From Nocardiopsis flavescens (GTDB lineage: Bacteria; Actinomycetota; Actinomycetes; Streptosporangiales; Streptosporangiaceae): DNA of 64,000 nt. The notes under the pieces are model-generated. The model did no database searches. It was not told the origin of the DNA and saw only the letters and a list, made by a program, of their open reading frames with translations. Positions 30,713-40,452 of this stretch are shown in pieces; position 1 is the stretch's first letter, and every line of letters begins with the position of its first letter. The stretch spans positions 62,001-126,000 of the forward strand of contig NZ_FQZK01000008.1 in assembly GCF_900141985.1 (NCBI RefSeq), read 5' to 3'. A program made the position numbers and the translations under genes.

Positions 30713-31447
30713 TCAGCCGGCGCCGCCCGCGTCCCCGGGCGGGCGCCCCTCCTCCTGGAACCGGTACCCCAGGCCCGGGTCGGTGAGGAAGTAGCGCGGG
30801 CGCGGCGGGTCGGGCTCCAGCCGCTGGCGGATCTTGGTCATGAACACGCGCAGGTAGTTGGTCTCGCGCTCGTACTCGGGCCCCCACACCTCCCGCAGCA
30901 GCTCGCGCTGGGTCACCAGGCGCCCCCGGTTGCGCACCAGCACCTCCACGATGTGCCACTGGCGGGGCGTCAGCCGCACCTGCTCCCCGCCCCGGGTGAC
31001 CTGCTGCGCGGCCAGGTCCACGGTGAAGTGGCCGGTCTCGACCACGGCCCCCTGCCCGGCGGCGGGCGCGGTGCGGCGCAGGGCGGCGCGCACCCGGGCG
31101 AACAGCTCGTCCATGCCGAACGGTTTGACCACGTAGTCGTCCGCGCCCAGGTCCAGGGCCCGCACCTTCATCTGCTCGGTGTCGCGCCCGGACAGGACCA
31201 CGACCGGGACCTGCGTCCAGCCGCGCAGCCCGCGCAGGACGTCCAGCCCGCTCATCCCGGGCAGGCCCAGGTCGAGCAGCACGAGGCCGGGGTGGTGGTG
31301 GGCGACGAGCCTGAGCGCGTGCTCGCCGCTGTCGGAGAGGTAGGGCGTGTACCCGCGGGCGCGCAGGTTCAGCTCCAGGGTCTTGCGCAGGCGGGGGTCG
31401 TCGTCGACGACGAGCACCGTGGGAGGTGCCTCGTTCCCGTCGCTCAT
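30713..31447 (-). CDS. kdpE: KdpE-type OmpR-family response regulator
   Basis: 244 residues. The receiver domain at about 10-125 has the acidic pair in VLVVDDDPRLR, the phospho-acceptor Asp in LVLLDLGLPGMSG, the Thr/Ser switch position in VVVLSGRD and the Lys in YVVKPFG. A winged-helix OmpR/PhoB DNA-binding domain follows (LTPRQWHIVEVLVRNRGRLV; ETNYLRVFMTKIRQRLEPDP). That ending is typical of KdpE, the partner of KdpD. ATG 31447 is chosen because the receiver starts shortly after it; no strong ribosome binding site is visible. It lies 109 bases after kdpC on the same strand, while its kinase gene is divergent 5 kb away. Confidence 0.92.
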   Translation of the reverse strand: MSDGNEAPPTVLVVDDDPRLRKTLELNLRARGYTPYLSDSGEHALRLVAHHHPGLVLLDLGLPGMSGLDVLRGLRGWTQVPVVVLSGRDTEQMKVRALDLGADDYVVKPFGMDELFARVRAALRRTAPAAGQGAVVETGHFTVDLAAQQVTRGGEQVRLTPRQWHIVEVLVRNRGRLVTQRELLREVWGPEYERETNYLRVFMTKIRQRLEPDPPRPRYFLTDPGLGYRFQEEGRPPGDAGGAG

Positions 31448-31556
31448 GGTCGGTCCGTTCTTCGTGTGTCCGGTGCGGCGGGGTCTCCCCCACCGCACCG
31501 ATCGTAGGAAAGGCACGGCCGCTCCGCCCGCAGGCGACCGCGGGTGCCGGCCGGTG

Positions 31557-32126
31557 TCAGTCCGCGGCCCGGTCCAGGGCGAGGTTGAGCCCGAGGACGT
31601 TCACCCCCGGCTCGCCCAGCACCCCCAGCGCCCGCGGCACCGTGTGCTCCCCGACCAGGGCCCGCACCGCGGCGGCGTCCAGGCCGCGGGCCCGGGCGAC
31701 CCGGTCTGCCTGGAGCCGCGCGTTCTCCGGGGAGATGTGCGGGTCCAGCCCGGAGGCGGAGGCGGTCACCGCGTCGACCGGGACCGGGGCGTCCGGCGCC
31801 AGGCCGTTGGCCCCGCGGTAGGCCGCGGCGCGGGCCGCCACGTCGGCCGCCAGGGCCGGGGCGGAGGGGCCCAGGTTGGAGCCCCCGCTGTCGCGGGGGT
31901 CGTGGTCCACGGCCGAGGGGCGCGGGTGGAAGTACTCAGGTCCGGTGAACCCCTGGGCCAGGAGCGCCGAGCCGACGACCTCCCCGTCGCGCTCGACGAG
32001 GGACCCGTCCGCCCGCTCCGGGGCCAGGACCTGCGCGATCCCGGTGACGGCCAGCGGGTAGGCCAGGCCCAGGACCACGGTGGCCACCGCCGTCATGGCC
32101 AGGGCCGCGAAGAGCTGGCGCAGCAT
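31557..32126 (-). CDS. kdpC: Potassium-transporting ATPase KdpC subunit
   Basis: 189 residues, close to the normal family length. A single N-terminal membrane helix (ALAMTAVATVVLGLAYPLAV) anchors a periplasm-facing domain with the family motifs YFHPRPSAVDHDP, SGGSNLGPSAP, VDAVTASASGLDPHISPENA and LGVLGEPGVNVLGLNLALD. KdpC stabilises the KdpFABC complex and assists KdpB. The ATG is one base after the kdpB stop, so translation should be coupled. Confidence 0.96.
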   Translation of the reverse strand: MLRQLFAALAMTAVATVVLGLAYPLAVTGIAQVLAPERADGSLVERDGEVVGSALLAQGFTGPEYFHPRPSAVDHDPRDSGGSNLGPSAPALAADVAARAAAYRGANGLAPDAPVPVDAVTASASGLDPHISPENARLQADRVARARGLDAAAVRALVGEHTVPRALGVLGEPGVNVLGLNLALDRAAD

Positions 32127-32127
32127 G

Positions 32128-34248
32128 TCAGATCACTCCCAGGGCGCTGATGAGCAGGTCGATGAGCTTGATGCCGACGAACGGGGCCACCAGGCCGCCC
32201 AGCCCGTAGACGAGGAGGTTGCGGCGCAGCAGGGCCGCGGCCGACAGGGGCCGGAACGCGACGCCGCGCAGGGCCAGCGGCACCAGGGCGACGATGACCA
32301 GGGCGTTGAACACCACCGCCGACAGGATCGCCGACTCGGCCGAGGCCAGCCCCATGACGTTCATCCGCTCCAGCCCCGGCAGGGAGGCGGCGAACATCGC
32401 GGGCAGGATCGCGAAGTACTTGGCGACGTCGTTGGCGAGGGAGAACGTGGTCAGCGCGCCGCGGGTGACGAGCAGCTGCTTGCCGATGTGGACGATCTCG
32501 ATGAGCTTGGTCGGGTCGGAGTCCAGGTCGACCATGTTCCCGGCCTCGCGGGCCGCCTGGGTCCCGGTGTTCATGGCCACGCCCACGTCGGCCCGGGCCA
32601 GGGCGGGGGCGTCGTTGGTGCCGTCCCCGGTCATGGCGACGAGGGCGCCGCCCTCCTGCTCCCGGCGGATGAGGGCGAGCTTGTCCTCGGGCGCGGCCTC
32701 GGCCAGGAAGTCGTCCACCCCGGCCTCGCGGGCGATCACCGCGGCGGTCCCGGGGTTGTCGCCGGTGACCATGACGGTGCGGATGCCCAGGGTGCGCAGC
32801 TGCTCGAAGCGCTCGCGCATGCCGGGCTTGACGGTGTCCTTGAGGTGGACCACCCCCAGAAGCCGGGCGGGCGCGCCCTGGGCGGGGACCTCGGCGACGG
32901 CCAGCGGCGTGCCGCCCCGGTCGGAGACGTCCTGCGCCAGGGCGCGGAGCCGGTCGGGGACCTCGCCGCCGTTCTCGCGCGTCCAGCGGGCGACGGCGTC
33001 GACGGCCCCCTTGCGCACGCGCCGGCCGCCGTCGTCCAGGCCGCTCATGCGGGTCCGGGCGGTGAAGGGGACCGGGACGCCGCTCTCCCCGGAGGCGTCG
33101 CCGGACGGGCGGCCCGCCGCGGCGAGGTCCACGATCGAGCGCCCCTCCGGGGTCCCGTCGGCCAGGCTGGAGCGGCGGGCCGCCTCGGCGAGTTCGGCGT
33201 CGGGGACGCCGGGCAGGGACAGGAACTCCGCGGCCCGCCGGTTGCCGAACGTGATGGTGCCGGTCTTGTCCAGGAGCAGGGTGGTGACGTCCCCGGCGGC
33301 CTCCACCGCCCGCCCGGAGGTGGCCATCACGTTGCGGCGCACCAGCCGTTCCATCCCGGCGATGCCGATCGCGGAGAGCAGGGCGCCGATGGTGGTGGGG
33401 ATGAGGCAGATCAGCAGGGCGATGAGCACGACGGGGTCCTGGCGCGCCCCGGAGTAGGCGGCCAGGGGCTGGAGGGTGACCACGGCGACGAGGAAGACGG
33501 CGGTGAGCCCGCACAGCAGGATGGTCAGGGCGACCTCGTTGGGCGTCCTCTGGCGCTCGGCGCCCTCGACCAGGGCGATCATCCGGTCCAGGAAGGTCTC
33601 GCCGGGCGGGGTGGTGATGCGCACGACGATCCGGTCGGAGAGCACCGTGGTGCCGCCGGTGACGGCGGAGCGGTCCCCGCCGGACTCTCGGACGACCGGG
33701 GCGGACTCGCCGGTGATGGCGGACTCGTCGACGGTCGCGATGCCCTCGACGACGTCGCCGTCGCCGGGGACGACCCCTCCGGCGGAGACCACGCACTCGT
33801 CGCCGACCCTCAGCTCGGTGCCGGGCACGCTCACCAGGGTCCCGTCGGGGGTGCGGACCAGGGCCTCGGTCGCGCTGCGGGTGGCGCGCAGGGCGGCGGC
33901 CCGGGCCTTGCCGCGGCCCTCGGCCAGGGCCTCGGCGAAGTTCGCGAACAGCAGGGTCGCCCAGAGGAAGAGGGTGAGGAGCCCGCCGAACGCGGCCCGG
34001 TCCGTCTCACCCCCGAACAGGGCGGCGGCGGACAGGACGGTGGCCAGGGCGCTGCCCAGCAGCACCACGAACATGACGGGGTTGCGGAACTGGACGCGGG
34101 GGTCGAGCTTGCGCACGGAGTCGGCCAGGGCGCGGCGCAGGAGCGGGGCGCCGAGCGCGCCGGGGCGGGCGCGGTCCGGCCCCGCCGCGGTGGCGGCGGT
34201 GACGGTGGCGGTGGCGGGTTTCGGGGTGTCGTTCACGGTGCGGCTCAC
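32128..34248 (-). CDS. kdpB: Potassium-transporting ATPase KdpB, P-type ATPase subunit
   Basis: 706 residues. It carries the complete P-type ATPase set: actuator TGES ([12 protein letters not shown]), phosphorylation motif [13 protein letters not shown], nucleotide-domain motifs and the hinge [20 protein letters not shown]. Membrane segments lie near residues 55-100, 230-290 and 590-700. It hydrolyses ATP to drive K+ uptake through KdpA. The N-terminus has a 35-residue Ala/Thr/Pro tail before the conserved part. GTG 34248 overlaps the kdpA stop by 4 bases (GTGA); a second GTG at 34236 is possible. Confidence 0.96.
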   Translation of the reverse strand: MSRTVNDTPKPATATVTAATAAGPDRARPGALGAPLLRRALADSVRKLDPRVQFRNPVMFVVLLGSALATVLSAAALFGGETDRAAFGGLLTLFLWATLLFANFAEALAEGRGKARAAALRATRSATEALVRTPDGTLVSVPGTELRVGDECVVSAGGVVPGDGDVVEGIATVDESAITGESAPVVRESGGDRSAVTGGTTVLSDRIVVRITTPPGETFLDRMIALVEGAERQRTPNEVALTILLCGLTAVFLVAVVTLQPLAAYSGARQDPVVLIALLICLIPTTIGALLSAIGIAGMERLVRRNVMATSGRAVEAAGDVTTLLLDKTGTITFGNRRAAEFLSLPGVPDAELAEAARRSSLADGTPEGRSIVDLAAAGRPSGDASGESGVPVPFTARTRMSGLDDGGRRVRKGAVDAVARWTRENGGEVPDRLRALAQDVSDRGGTPLAVAEVPAQGAPARLLGVVHLKDTVKPGMRERFEQLRTLGIRTVMVTGDNPGTAAVIAREAGVDDFLAEAAPEDKLALIRREQEGGALVAMTGDGTNDAPALARADVGVAMNTGTQAAREAGNMVDLDSDPTKLIEIVHIGKQLLVTRGALTTFSLANDVAKYFAILPAMFAASLPGLERMNVMGLASAESAILSAVVFNALVIVALVPLALRGVAFRPLSAAALLRRNLLVYGLGGLVAPFVGIKLIDLLISALGVI

Positions 34249-35936
34249 AGGGCGAAGTACTCGGCCAGCGGGCCGAGGGTCAGGGCGGGCAGGAAGGTCA
34301 GTCCGGCGACGACCACGACCACCGCGACGACCAGCCCGCCGAACAGCGGGGTGTGGGTGGGCAGGGTGGAGACGCCCGCGGGCACCGGCCTCTTGCGGGC
34401 CAGCGACCCGGCGATCGCCAGGACCGGGATGAGGAGCAGGAAGCGGCCGGCCAGCATGGCGACGCCCGTCGTGACCGTGAACCACGGGGTGGAGGCGTCG
34501 AGCCCGGCGAAGGCGGAGCCGTTGTTGTTGGCGGTGGAGGCGTAGGCGTAGAGGATCTCCGACAGCCCGTGCGGCCCCGTGTTGTTCAGCGAGGCCAGGG
34601 CGGCGCCGTTGACGGCGGAGGCCGCCGCGAATCCGAGCAGGACCACCGGCACCGCCAGGAGGTACAGCACCACGGGCTTGATCTCGGCGGCGGTGATCTT
34701 CTTGCCCAGGTACTCGGGGGTGCGGCCGGTCATGAGCCCGGCGAGGAACACCGTCAGGAGCACCATGACCAGCATGCCGTTGAGGCCCACCCCCGCGCCG
34801 CCCGGGCTGACCTCGCCGAACATCATGTGCAGCATCGACAGCCCGCCGCCGAGCGGGGAGAGGCTGTCGTGCATGGCGTTGACGGATCCGTTGGAGGTGC
34901 CGGTGGTCGACGCCGCCCACAGGCCCGAGGCGGCGGCGCCCAGCCGGGTCTCCTTGCCCTCCAGGTGCCCGGCCGCCTGGTCCGCGCCCGTGCCGGCCAG
35001 CAGCGGGTTGGCGGCGCTCTCCAGGAGCATGACGGCGACGGACACCAGCGCCCACACCGCGAACATGGTGGCGAAGACCGCGCGGCCCTGGCGGCGGTCG
35101 CCGCACAGGTGGCCGTAGGCGAGGGCCAGGGAGAACGGGACGATGAGGATCGCCCACGTCTGCACGAGGTTGCTCAGCGCGGTGGGGTTCTCGAAGGGGT
35201 GGGCGGAGTTGGCGTCGAAGAACCCGCCGCCGTTGGTGCCCAGCTGCTTGACGGCCACCTGGCTCGCGGCCGGTCCGCCGGGGATCGCCTGGGCGGCGCC
35301 CTCGACGGTGGTGGCGACGGTGTGCCCGTTGAGGTTCTGGACCACCCCCTGCCCCACCAGGAACAGCGCCAGCAGGAACGAGAGCGGGAGCAGGATGCGG
35401 ACCACGCCGCGGGTGAGGTCCACCCAGAAGTTGCCGACGGTTTCGGCTCCGCGGCGGGCGATGCCGCGGACGAACGCCGCCATCACGGCCATGCCCGCGG
35501 CGGCCGACACGAAGTTCTGGACGGTGAGCCCGCTCATCTGGGAGAGGTGGCTCATCGCCGCCTCGCCCGCGTACGCCTGCCAGTTCGTGTTGGTCGTGAA
35601 GCTGACGGAGGCGTTGAAGGCGGCGTGCGGGTCCAGGCCGGGCAGCCCCAGCGGGTTGAGGGGCAGCACCCCCTGGAGGCGCAGCAGCGCGTACAGGGCC
35701 AGGAACGACACCAGGCCGAAGGCGAGCAAGGAGAAGGCGTAGCGCGTCCAGTGCTGCTCGCGGCCGGGGTCCACGCCGCAGATCCGGTAGACCAGGCGCT
35801 CGGCGGGCAGGAACAGCCGGTCGCCGGGGGCCCCGCCGCCCCCGTAGACGGCGCCGGCGTAGCGGCCCAGGACCGGGGCGGTGAGGGCCAGCAGGGCGAC
35901 GAGCGCCAGGAACTGGCCCCACGCGGTGGCGGCCAT
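34245..35936 (-). CDS. kdpA: Potassium-transporting ATPase KdpA, channel-like subunit
   Basis: 563 residues, about ten membrane helices. All four selectivity-filter repeats are visible: [42 protein letters not shown] and [14 protein letters not shown]. This subunit binds and passes K+. ATG 35936 shares its first base with the kdpF stop codon (TGATG), and its own stop overlaps kdpB. Its length matches the family. Confidence 0.97.
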   Translation of the reverse strand: MAATAWGQFLALVALLALTAPVLGRYAGAVYGGGGAPGDRLFLPAERLVYRICGVDPGREQHWTRYAFSLLAFGLVSFLALYALLRLQGVLPLNPLGLPGLDPHAAFNASVSFTTNTNWQAYAGEAAMSHLSQMSGLTVQNFVSAAAGMAVMAAFVRGIARRGAETVGNFWVDLTRGVVRILLPLSFLLALFLVGQGVVQNLNGHTVATTVEGAAQAIPGGPAASQVAVKQLGTNGGGFFDANSAHPFENPTALSNLVQTWAILIVPFSLALAYGHLCGDRRQGRAVFATMFAVWALVSVAVMLLESAANPLLAGTGADQAAGHLEGKETRLGAAASGLWAASTTGTSNGSVNAMHDSLSPLGGGLSMLHMMFGEVSPGGAGVGLNGMLVMVLLTVFLAGLMTGRTPEYLGKKITAAEIKPVVLYLLAVPVVLLGFAAASAVNGAALASLNNTGPHGLSEILYAYASTANNNGSAFAGLDASTPWFTVTTGVAMLAGRFLLLIPVLAIAGSLARKRPVPAGVSTLPTHTPLFGGLVVAVVVVVAGLTFLPALTLGPLAEYFAL

Positions 35937-36025
35937 CAGAACCTCTCCGGGAACAGCAGGGCGGCCACCAGGTAGGCCGCCAGGGGGACCGCGAGGACGA
36001 GCGCGGTGGTCTCCTCCCAGGTCAT
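35936..36025 (-). CDS. kdpF: KdpF small membrane subunit
   Basis: 29 residues, one membrane helix ([20 protein letters not shown]) ending in PERF, the typical KdpF pattern. GGAGG lies 7 bases upstream of ATG 36025. Its ATG overlaps the stop of the 51-residue gene (ATGA) and its stop overlaps the kdpA start, so translation of all three should be linked. Stabilises the KdpFABC complex. Confidence 0.9.
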   Translation of the reverse strand: MTWEETTALVLAVPLAAYLVAALLFPERF

Positions 36026-36177
36026 CGGGGGTCCTCCGCTCCGCGGGAGGGGGCGTGCCCGCCGCCGGGGGCGGGGTCGGCCGCGGGTGCGCCGACGATG
36101 CGCGCGCATCCGCGGACGTAGGCGGCGCACAGGCCGAAGAAGCCCGTGGTCGCCAGGAGGAACAGTGTGTCCGCCAT
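36022..36177 (-). CDS. 51-residue membrane peptide at the head of the kdp operon
   Basis: One N-terminal membrane helix ([20 protein letters not shown]) and a short Pro/Gly/Ala-rich tail. An AGGA site lies just before ATG 36177, and its stop overlaps the kdpF start by 4 bases, so it is the first gene of the Kdp operon. I recall similar short peptides ahead of kdpF in other actinomycetes but cannot name a family. An accessory or regulatory subunit is possible. Confidence 0.75.
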   Translation of the reverse strand: MADTLFLLATTGFFGLCAAYVRGCARIVGAPAADPAPGGGHAPSRGAEDPR

Positions 36178-36305
36178 GTCCTTTTTCCTTGTCGGGGTCG
36201 CGCGGGGGCCGGCCGGCCCCCGCCGGCGCGCACCGCCGCTCGCGGTGCGCGCCGGACCGACTCTGCGACCGGCGGCGGGGGCCGGGGCGCGGCCGTAGCG
36301 GTTCC

Positions 36306-36342
36306 TTAGCGCCGACACGGGGGGATTTAGCGGACAATTAGC
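36306..36342. promoter_or_regulatory. Three phased TTAGC repeats between the kdp arms (candidate KdpE boxes)
   Basis: TTAGC starts at 36306, 36327 and 36338, spacings of 21 and 11 bases, i.e. two turns and one turn of the helix. OmpR/PhoB-type regulators bind direct repeats about 11 bases apart on one face of DNA. The position, 130 bp before the leftward operon and 60 bp before kdpD, suits joint control of both by KdpE. Confidence 0.5.
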
Positions 36343-36400
36343 ACCCAAGTGCCGCGCGTCACCCCGCTGACCGGCCACAATGGGTGCCGGAGGAGGCGCT

Positions 36401-38971
36401 GTGGCGACACGTGGTGAGCTTCGGGTGTACCTGGGCGCGGCCCCGGGGGTGGGCAAGACCTACCGGATGCTGGACGAGGCGCACCGGCGCCGCGACCGGG
36501 GCGCGGACGTGGTCATCGGGTTCGTGGAGTGCCACGGCCGGGTGATGACCGAGGCCATGGTCGACGACCTGGAGACCGTCCCCCGGCGCCGGGTCTCCCA
36601 CCGCGGGACGGCCTTCGAGGAGATGGACCTGGAGGCCGTGCTCCGGCGCCGCCCGCAGGTGGTGCTGGTGGACGAGCTCGCCCACACCAACGTCCCGGGC
36701 GCGGGCGGCGGCAAACGCTGGCAGGACATCGAGGTCCTGCTGGAAGCCGGCGTCACGGTGCTGTCCACCCTCAACATCCAGCACCTGGAGTCGCTCAACG
36801 ACGTCGTCGAGCAGATCACCGGGGTCCGCCAGCGCGAGACCGTCCCGGACGCCTGGGTGCGCGGCGCCGACCAGATCGAGCTGGTCGACATGACCCCCGA
36901 GGCGCTGCGCCGCCGGCTGGCGCACGGCAACGTCTACGCCCCGGAGAAGATCGACGCCTCCCTGGGCAACTACTTCCGGACCGGCAACCTGTCGGCCCTG
37001 CGCGAGCTGGCCCTGCTGTGGCTGGCCGGGCGGGTGGACGCCGAGCTGGAGAAGTACCGCTACGAGCACGGGGTCACCGACACCTGGGAGGCCCGGGAGC
37101 GGGTGGTGGTGGCCCTCACCGGCGGCCCCGAGGGCGAGACGCTCATCCGCCGGGCCGCCCGGATCGCCCAGCGCGGGCGGGGCGCCGACCTGCTGGCCGT
37201 GCACGTGGCGCGCAGCGACGGCCTCACCGGGGCCGACCCCGCGCTGCTGGCCCGCCAGCGCCTGCTGGCGGAGAGCCTGGGCGGCACCTACCACCAGGTG
37301 CTGGGCGAGGACGTGCCGCGCGCCCTCATCGCGTTCGCCCGCGGGGTCAACGCGACCCAGCTCGTGCTGGGCGCCAGCCGCCGGGGGCGCGTCGCCCGCA
37401 TGTTCTCCCCCGGGATCGGCGCCACCACGGCGGCCCTGTCCGGGCCCATCGACGTCCACCTGGTCACGCACGAGCAGGTGGGGATGCGGGTGCGGGCCCG
37501 CACGGCGAGCCCGGTGTCGCGGCGGCGGCGCCTGGCGGCGTGCGCGCTGGCGCTCACGGCGCTGGTGGCGGTGGGGTTCGTGATGGGCCTGCCCTCGGAC
37601 GAGGACAGCCTCGCCAGCGGGGTCGTGCTGGTCTTCGCCACGGTGACGGTGGTGGCCCTGGTGGGCGGTCTGTGGCCCGCGCTGCTGGCGTCGGTGTGCG
37701 GGACCCTGCTGCTCGACCTGCTGTACACCGAGCCCTACCTGGCCTTCACGGTGGCGCGGCCGCAGAGCCTGATCGCCCTGGCGGGGTTCGTGGTGGTGGC
37801 GGTGTCGGTGAGCCTGGTCGTGGACCAGGCGGCCCGGCGCACCCGGGAGGCGGCGCAGGCGGGGGCGGAGGCGCAGCTGCTGGCCACCGTCGCCGGCAAC
37901 GTCCTGCGCGGCTCGCGGCCCCTGGAGGCGCTGATGGAGCGGCTGCTGGAGACCTTCTCCTTCACCTCGGTCGCCCTGCTGGAGCGGCGCTCGGAGGCGG
38001 CCGGCGGCCCCGGGCACCGGGCCGACCCCCGGGCCTGGGCCGTGGTCGCCTCCGCCGCGCGCGAGGGCGCGCACCCCTGCCCGGCGCCGGCCGGGGCGGA
38101 CATCGACGTGCCGGTGGACGACCGGCTCACCCTCGTGGTGCGCGGGCCCGAGCCCGAGGCCGGGGACCGGCGCGTGATCGAGGCGTTCGCGGCGCAGGCG
38201 GCGGTGGCCCTGCGCCAGGAGCGGCTGGCCCGGGAGGCCGCCACGGTCAAGCCGCTGGCGGAGGCGGACCGGATGCGCACCGCGCTGCTGTCGGCGGTCA
38301 GCCACGACCTGCGCGCCCCGCTGGCCTCCGCCAAGGCCTCGGTGACCAGCCTGCGCAGCCGGGAGGTCGACTTCGGCGAGGAGGACCGGGAGGGGCTGCT
38401 GGCGCTGGCCGACGAGTCCCTGGACCGGCTGACGCGGCTGGTGACCGACCTGCTGGACATGAGCCGCCTCCAGGCGGGGGTGCTGGGCGTGGGGCTGGAG
38501 CCGCTGGCTCTGCGCGAGTCGGTGTTCGCCGCGCTGGCGCAGCTGGGCCCGGAGGGGGCGGCGGTGCGGGTGGAGGTGCCCGGGGAGCTGCCCGACGTGC
38601 GGGCCGACCCCGGGCTGCTGGACCGGGTGCTGGCCAACGTCGTCGGCAACGCGGTGCGTTTCAGCCCCGCCGGCCGGCCGCCGTCGGTGTCGGCGTCCTG
38701 GGGCGGCGACACGGTGGAGGTGCTGGTCGCCGACCACGGCCCGGGGGTCCCGGAGGAGGACCGGGAGCGGATGTTCGTGCCCTTCCAGCGGTTCGGGGAC
38801 ACCGACAACGAGACCGGCCTGGGGCTGGGCCTGGCGCTCTCGCAGGGGTTCGCCGAGGCGATGGGCGGATCCCTGGCCCCCGAGTCCACGCCGGGCGGCG
38901 GGCTGACCATGCGGCTCGTGCTGCGCACGGCCGCCGCGCGGGGCCCGGAGGGCGCACCGCCTGCGGAGTGA
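36401..38971 (+). CDS. kdpD: KdpD osmosensitive potassium-channel sensor histidine kinase
   Basis: 856 residues. The order is: KdpD domain with Walker A (GAAPGVGKTYRMLDEAHRR) at about 10-215; Usp-like domain at about 225-360 (LVLGASRRGRVARMFSPGIG); four membrane helices of the DUF4118 region at about 375-480; GAF-like segment; HisKA with His635 (SAVSHDLRAPLASAKASVTS); HATPase with NVVGNAVRFSP, DHGPGVPEE and GLGLGLALSQG. GTG 36401 is preferred because GGAGGAGG lies 4 bases upstream; an ATG at 36380 lacks a site. Divergent from the kdp transport genes, unlike kdpDE pairs elsewhere. Confidence 0.95.
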   Translation: MATRGELRVYLGAAPGVGKTYRMLDEAHRRRDRGADVVIGFVECHGRVMTEAMVDDLETVPRRRVSHRGTAFEEMDLEAVLRRRPQVVLVDELAHTNVPGAGGGKRWQDIEVLLEAGVTVLSTLNIQHLESLNDVVEQITGVRQRETVPDAWVRGADQIELVDMTPEALRRRLAHGNVYAPEKIDASLGNYFRTGNLSALRELALLWLAGRVDAELEKYRYEHGVTDTWEARERVVVALTGGPEGETLIRRAARIAQRGRGADLLAVHVARSDGLTGADPALLARQRLLAESLGGTYHQVLGEDVPRALIAFARGVNATQLVLGASRRGRVARMFSPGIGATTAALSGPIDVHLVTHEQVGMRVRARTASPVSRRRRLAACALALTALVAVGFVMGLPSDEDSLASGVVLVFATVTVVALVGGLWPALLASVCGTLLLDLLYTEPYLAFTVARPQSLIALAGFVVVAVSVSLVVDQAARRTREAAQAGAEAQLLATVAGNVLRGSRPLEALMERLLETFSFTSVALLERRSEAAGGPGHRADPRAWAVVASAAREGAHPCPAPAGADIDVPVDDRLTLVVRGPEPEAGDRRVIEAFAAQAAVALRQERLAREAATVKPLAEADRMRTALLSAVSHDLRAPLASAKASVTSLRSREVDFGEEDREGLLALADESLDRLTRLVTDLLDMSRLQAGVLGVGLEPLALRESVFAALAQLGPEGAAVRVEVPGELPDVRADPGLLDRVLANVVGNAVRFSPAGRPPSVSASWGGDTVEVLVADHGPGVPEEDRERMFVPFQRFGDTDNETGLGLGLALSQGFAEAMGGSLAPESTPGGGLTMRLVLRTAAARGPEGAPPAE

Positions 38972-38993
38972 GCGCGGGCCGCGAGCCGCGGGT

Positions 38994-39013
38994 CGCCCCG
39001 GCCGGCCGGGGCG
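38994..39013 (+). terminator. 20-bp perfect palindrome after kdpD
   Basis: Perfect 10-bp half-sites 38994-39003 and 39004-39013, 23 bases after the kdpD stop. Likely terminator hairpin; no T-tract. Confidence 0.45.
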
Positions 39014-39089
39014 ATGTCCGTGGGCGGCGCGGTCGATGCCCGCTCTGCCCGGCGTGCCGCTACGCAGCGGCGGCACGGACCGGGCCGCA

Positions 39090-39122
39090 CCGCGGGGGCC
39101 CGGGGCGGCACGGCCCCCGCGG
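39090..39122 (-). terminator. Terminator hairpin of the ROK gene
   Basis: Perfect 11-bp arms at 39090-39100 and 39112-39122 with an 11-base loop, 20 bases beyond the ROK stop. Confidence 0.5.
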
Positions 39123-39141
39123 GGCGAGCCCCCGGGCGCAC

Positions 39142-40347
39142 TCACGTGTGCGGGAGGGCGGCCCAGCGGGCGAGCGCGGAGGGGCCGGTGATCTCGTCGA
39201 AGCCGAGGCCGAGCGCGCCCCGGACCGGGCCGTCGGTGCCGTGGACGGCGTCGGCCACCGGCGGCGGGTCGGCGCGGTGGAACGCCATGAGGCCGGCGCG
39301 GTAGGCGGCGGCGAACGCCTCCGGTGCGGCGGCGCGCAGGCCGGGCGCGAGCCCGGCGACGGTGACCGCGTCGGGGTCGTGGAGGTTGACGAGCCCGGCG
39401 ACGCCCGCCCCGAGCGCCCGGGCGGCGGTCTCCACCGCACGCCGGTCGCCGGCCGGCGCCGTCCCGGACCGGACCGCCCCGATGACGTCCCGGCCGTAGG
39501 CGAGGGGGTCCGCGGGCTCGGGGTCGCCGCGGTAGCGGGCCAGCGCGCGGCCGTCGACCAGAAGGTCCCAGCAGCCCCGCGCCCCGCAGGGGCAGGCCAG
39601 GGCCGGGTCCCCGAACGGCAGGTGCCCGTACTCGCCCCCGGCCCCGCGGGCGCCGGTCACCGGGCGTCCGCCGACCAGCAGCGCGCCGCCGACCCCGACG
39701 GCGACCAGCAGGTGCAGGGCGGCCCCGGCCCCCCGGGCCGCGCCGCCGCGCGCCTCCGCGATCCCCCCGAGCGTGGCGTCGTTGCCCACGAGCAGCGGAA
39801 CCCCCGGGACGGCGGCCGTGCCGCCCGCCAGGACGCCGAGGTTGGCCTCGTGCCAGCCGCGGGTGGAGAACTGCAGCAGCCGGGTGCCGCTCACCGCCCC
39901 CGCGACCGCCGCGACGACCGCCCGGACCCGGCCGGGCTCGCCGCGCGCCGCGGCGTCGACGGCCGCGGCGACCTCCGGCAGGAACTCCGCCGGGTACCGG
40001 TCGCCGTAGGAGCCCGCCGCCACCTCGGCCACGGCGCCGCCGAGGTCGCCCAGCAGGACCCGCCAGCCCCCGGCGCCCAGGTCCGCCACGGCCGTGAGCG
40101 GTCCGCGCGGGTGCGCGCCCAGGGAGGTGGTGGGCCGCCCGCGCCCGCCCCGCCCGGCGCGGTGCTCGGCCAGCAGGCGGGCGCCGCGCAGCCGCTCGAC
40201 CAGCTCGGCCGCCGCGCCGCTGGACAGGGCCAGGCGCTCACAGGCCGCGGTGCGGGCGATCCCGGGCTCGGCGTGCACCAGGCGCAGCAGCTCCGAGGCG
40301 GTGGACCAGCGCAGGCGCGCCGAGCGGGGCATCCGGTCTCTGTTCAC
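39142..40347 (-). CDS. ROK-family transcriptional regulator / sugar kinase
   Basis: 401 residues. An N-terminal winged helix (LLRLVHAEPGIARTAACERL, then SSGAAAELVERLRGARLL) precedes the ROK fold: VADLGAGGWRVLLGDL, VGNDATLGGIAEARGG, the GEYGHLPFGD motif and the zinc-type CPCGARGCWDLLV cluster. The N-terminal DNA-binding part makes a regulator (XylR/NagC type) more likely than a plain kinase. GTG 40347 is chosen with AAAGGA upstream. Divergent from the HAD phosphatase with a shared palindrome between, so it probably controls itself and that gene in response to a sugar or sugar phosphate. Confidence 0.85.
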   Translation of the reverse strand: MNRDRMPRSARLRWSTASELLRLVHAEPGIARTAACERLALSSGAAAELVERLRGARLLAEHRAGRGGRGRPTTSLGAHPRGPLTAVADLGAGGWRVLLGDLGGAVAEVAAGSYGDRYPAEFLPEVAAAVDAAARGEPGRVRAVVAAVAGAVSGTRLLQFSTRGWHEANLGVLAGGTAAVPGVPLLVGNDATLGGIAEARGGAARGAGAALHLLVAVGVGGALLVGGRPVTGARGAGGEYGHLPFGDPALACPCGARGCWDLLVDGRALARYRGDPEPADPLAYGRDVIGAVRSGTAPAGDRRAVETAARALGAGVAGLVNLHDPDAVTVAGLAPGLRAAAPEAFAAAYRAGLMAFHRADPPPVADAVHGTDGPVRGALGLGFDEITGPSALARWAALPHT

Positions 40348-40375
40348 CGCTGGTGGTCCTTTCGTCCGGGCAATA

Positions 40376-40392
40376 TACTCGTGCTCCGAGTA
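40376..40392. promoter_or_regulatory. 17-bp operator-like palindrome between ROK and HAD genes
   Basis: TACTCG-TGCTC-CGAGTA is a perfect inverted repeat. Its left arm overlaps a rightward TATACT (40374-40379) and a leftward TATATT (40372-40377), both fitting TANNNT -10 boxes, so a bound repressor would block both promoters. Confidence 0.55.
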
Positions 40393-40452
40393 AAGTACCG
40401 CGCGACGGCCCCCGCCGCCCGCCCCGCCCGACCGCCGCCCCGAGGAGGCCCG

